5,892 bases of DNA, taken from Candidatus Omnitrophota bacterium. GTDB taxonomy: Bacteria; Omnitrophota; Gorgyraeia; Gygaellales; Profunditerraquicolaceae. A program made the position numbers and the translations under genes. Of the stretch, positions 5,101 to 5,892 are shown one piece after another. Within the stretch, counting starts at the first letter, position 1. The number at the start of each line of letters is the position of its first letter. Location: positions 1 to 5,892 of the forward strand of contig JAQUKF010000073.1 of NCBI GenBank assembly GCA_028719265.1, read 5' to 3'. The notes beneath the pieces were generated by a model, which worked only from the letters and a program-made list of their open reading frames with translations, had not been told where the DNA came from and searched no databases.

Positions 5101-5892
5101 TTATGCCAGTCCGCCGAGGATGTTGTTGATCGCCTCTGCCGGCGGCACCATCGGATAAACGTTTTCCTCCTCTTCGACGTGAAAGTCTATAAAGACCGTA
5201 TTATCCGTTTCGAGCGCCCGCTGCAAGGCAGGCTTAACATCCTCTTTACTGGTAACGCGTATGCCCACAGCCCCGTAACTTTCCGCCAGTTTTACGAAAT
5301 CCGGGCTGGTGATCGGGGTATAGGAATACCGGCGGTTAAAGAAAAGCTCCTGCCACTGCCGCACCATGCCCAGATAACCATTGTTCAATATGGCCACCTT
5401 CACATTGATCTTGTTTTCAACGCAGGTGGCAAGCTCCTGTATGTTCATCTGTATAGAACCATCCCCGGCGATATTAAAGACCGTCTTGCCGGGACACCCC
5501 ACCTTGGCCCCTATTGCCGACGGAAAGCCAAAACCCATCGTGCCCAATCCGCCCGATGAAACAAATGTGCGCGGCTGGGAATAGTTATACCATTGCGCGG
5601 CCCACATCTGGTGCTGCCCCACTTCCGTGCAGATGATCGCCTGACCCGCGGTAACTTCGTCTATCTGTTGTATGACATACTGGGGAAGTATCTTATTCTT
5701 TTCCTTATACCCCATAGGATATTTCTTCTTCAGGGCCTCAACGTGCTTCAGCCAGTCTTCTATCGCGGGGGCGCGTTTGATCTCGCAAATGAGTTCCTTT
5801 AGAACCTGCTTTGCGTCGCCTACGATCGGGATATGCACCTTAACGTTCTTGCTGATCGAAGAAGGATCGATATCTATATGGATTACCTTGGC
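5101..5892 (-). CDS. ilvB: Acetohydroxyacid synthase large (catalytic) subunit, C-terminal part; N-terminus outside the window
   Basis: The open frame runs from the right edge to the TAA at 5101-5103, giving 263 residues of a protein normally about 560-570 long. The first visible residues (AKVIHIDIDPSSISKNVKV) are typical of the middle domain of the family, so the GTG at 5838 is an internal codon, not the start. The thiamine-diphosphate domain shows EVGQHQMWAAQ (visible residues 90-100), SGGLGTMGFGFPSAIGAK (113-130) and the ThDP/Mg motif GDGS (143-146) ending in NN (170-171). It also has the MVRQWQELFF segment (177-186) with the conserved tryptophan at the active-site entrance. The enzyme makes acetolactate from pyruvate, or acetohydroxybutyrate with 2-ketobutyrate. 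It precedes its partner ilvN by 77 bp. These motifs point to the anabolic AHAS form, with ilvN next door in support; ilvI is an equally valid name. Confidence 0.97.
   Translation of the reverse strand, partial: AKVIHIDIDPSSISKNVKVHIPIVGDAKQVLKELICEIKRAPAIEDWLKHVEALKKKYPMGYKEKNKILPQYVIQQIDEVTAGQAIICTEVGQHQMWAAQWYNYSQPRTFVSSGGLGTMGFGFPSAIGAKVGCPGKTVFNIAGDGSIQMNIQELATCVENKINVKVAILNNGYLGMVRQWQELFFNRRYSYTPITSPDFVKLAESYGAVGIRVTSKEDVKPALQRALETDNTVFIDFHVEEEENVYPMVPPAEAINNILGGLA

Noticed and set aside
5038..5559. 173-codon plus-strand frame
   Set aside because: Antisense to the ThDP domain of ilvB and lacking any family feature.
5836..5838. GTG as a start for ilvB
   Set aside because: The frame stays open to the window edge and the upstream residues (AKVIHIDIDPSSISKN) are conserved family sequence, so the true start is outside.

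Overview
All supportable genes lie on the minus strand and read as one dense anabolic cluster. In transcription order (right to left) they are ilvB (C-terminal part only), ilvN, ilvC, leuA, aroE, a pilD-type prepilin peptidase, and the first 53 codons of a GH77 4-alpha-glucanotransferase (malQ). The plus strand carries only antisense shadows. No RNA gene, CRISPR array, insertion sequence or integrase was found.

Layout: ilvB runs off the right edge and ends at 5101. A 77-bp gap leads to ilvN (4550-5023). A 97-bp gap holding a GC-rich palindrome leads to ilvC (3462-4451). A 127-bp gap full of secondary structure (post-ilvC hairpin, small palindrome, terminator-like hairpin, tandem 8-mer repeat) leads to leuA (1829-3334). 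leuA/aroE and aroE/pilD each overlap by 4 bp (ATGA). malQ starts only 6 nt after the pilD stop, in the same frame.

Function: IlvBN (acetohydroxyacid synthase) and IlvC (ketol-acid reductoisomerase) supply the valine, leucine and isoleucine branch. LeuA commits 2-ketoisovalerate to leucine. AroE is a shikimate-pathway step. PilD processes type IV pilin or type II secretion pseudopilins at the inner membrane. ilvD and leuBCD are not in the window.

Organism: this looks like a bacterial chromosome of moderate GC with a type IV pilus or type II secretion apparatus, probably a diderm. The style recalls uncultured lineages such as Omnitrophota, but that is a low-confidence impression and no marker gene is present.

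The gene content is mostly ordinary. Two points deserve attention. First, both reductases (IlvC and AroE), normally NADPH enzymes, have lost the usual 2'-phosphate-binding residues and carry acidic residues there, suggesting NADH/NAD use. Second, the ilvC-leuA gap looks like a possible attenuator or a palindromic repeat element. I saw no evidence for a wholly new biological system.
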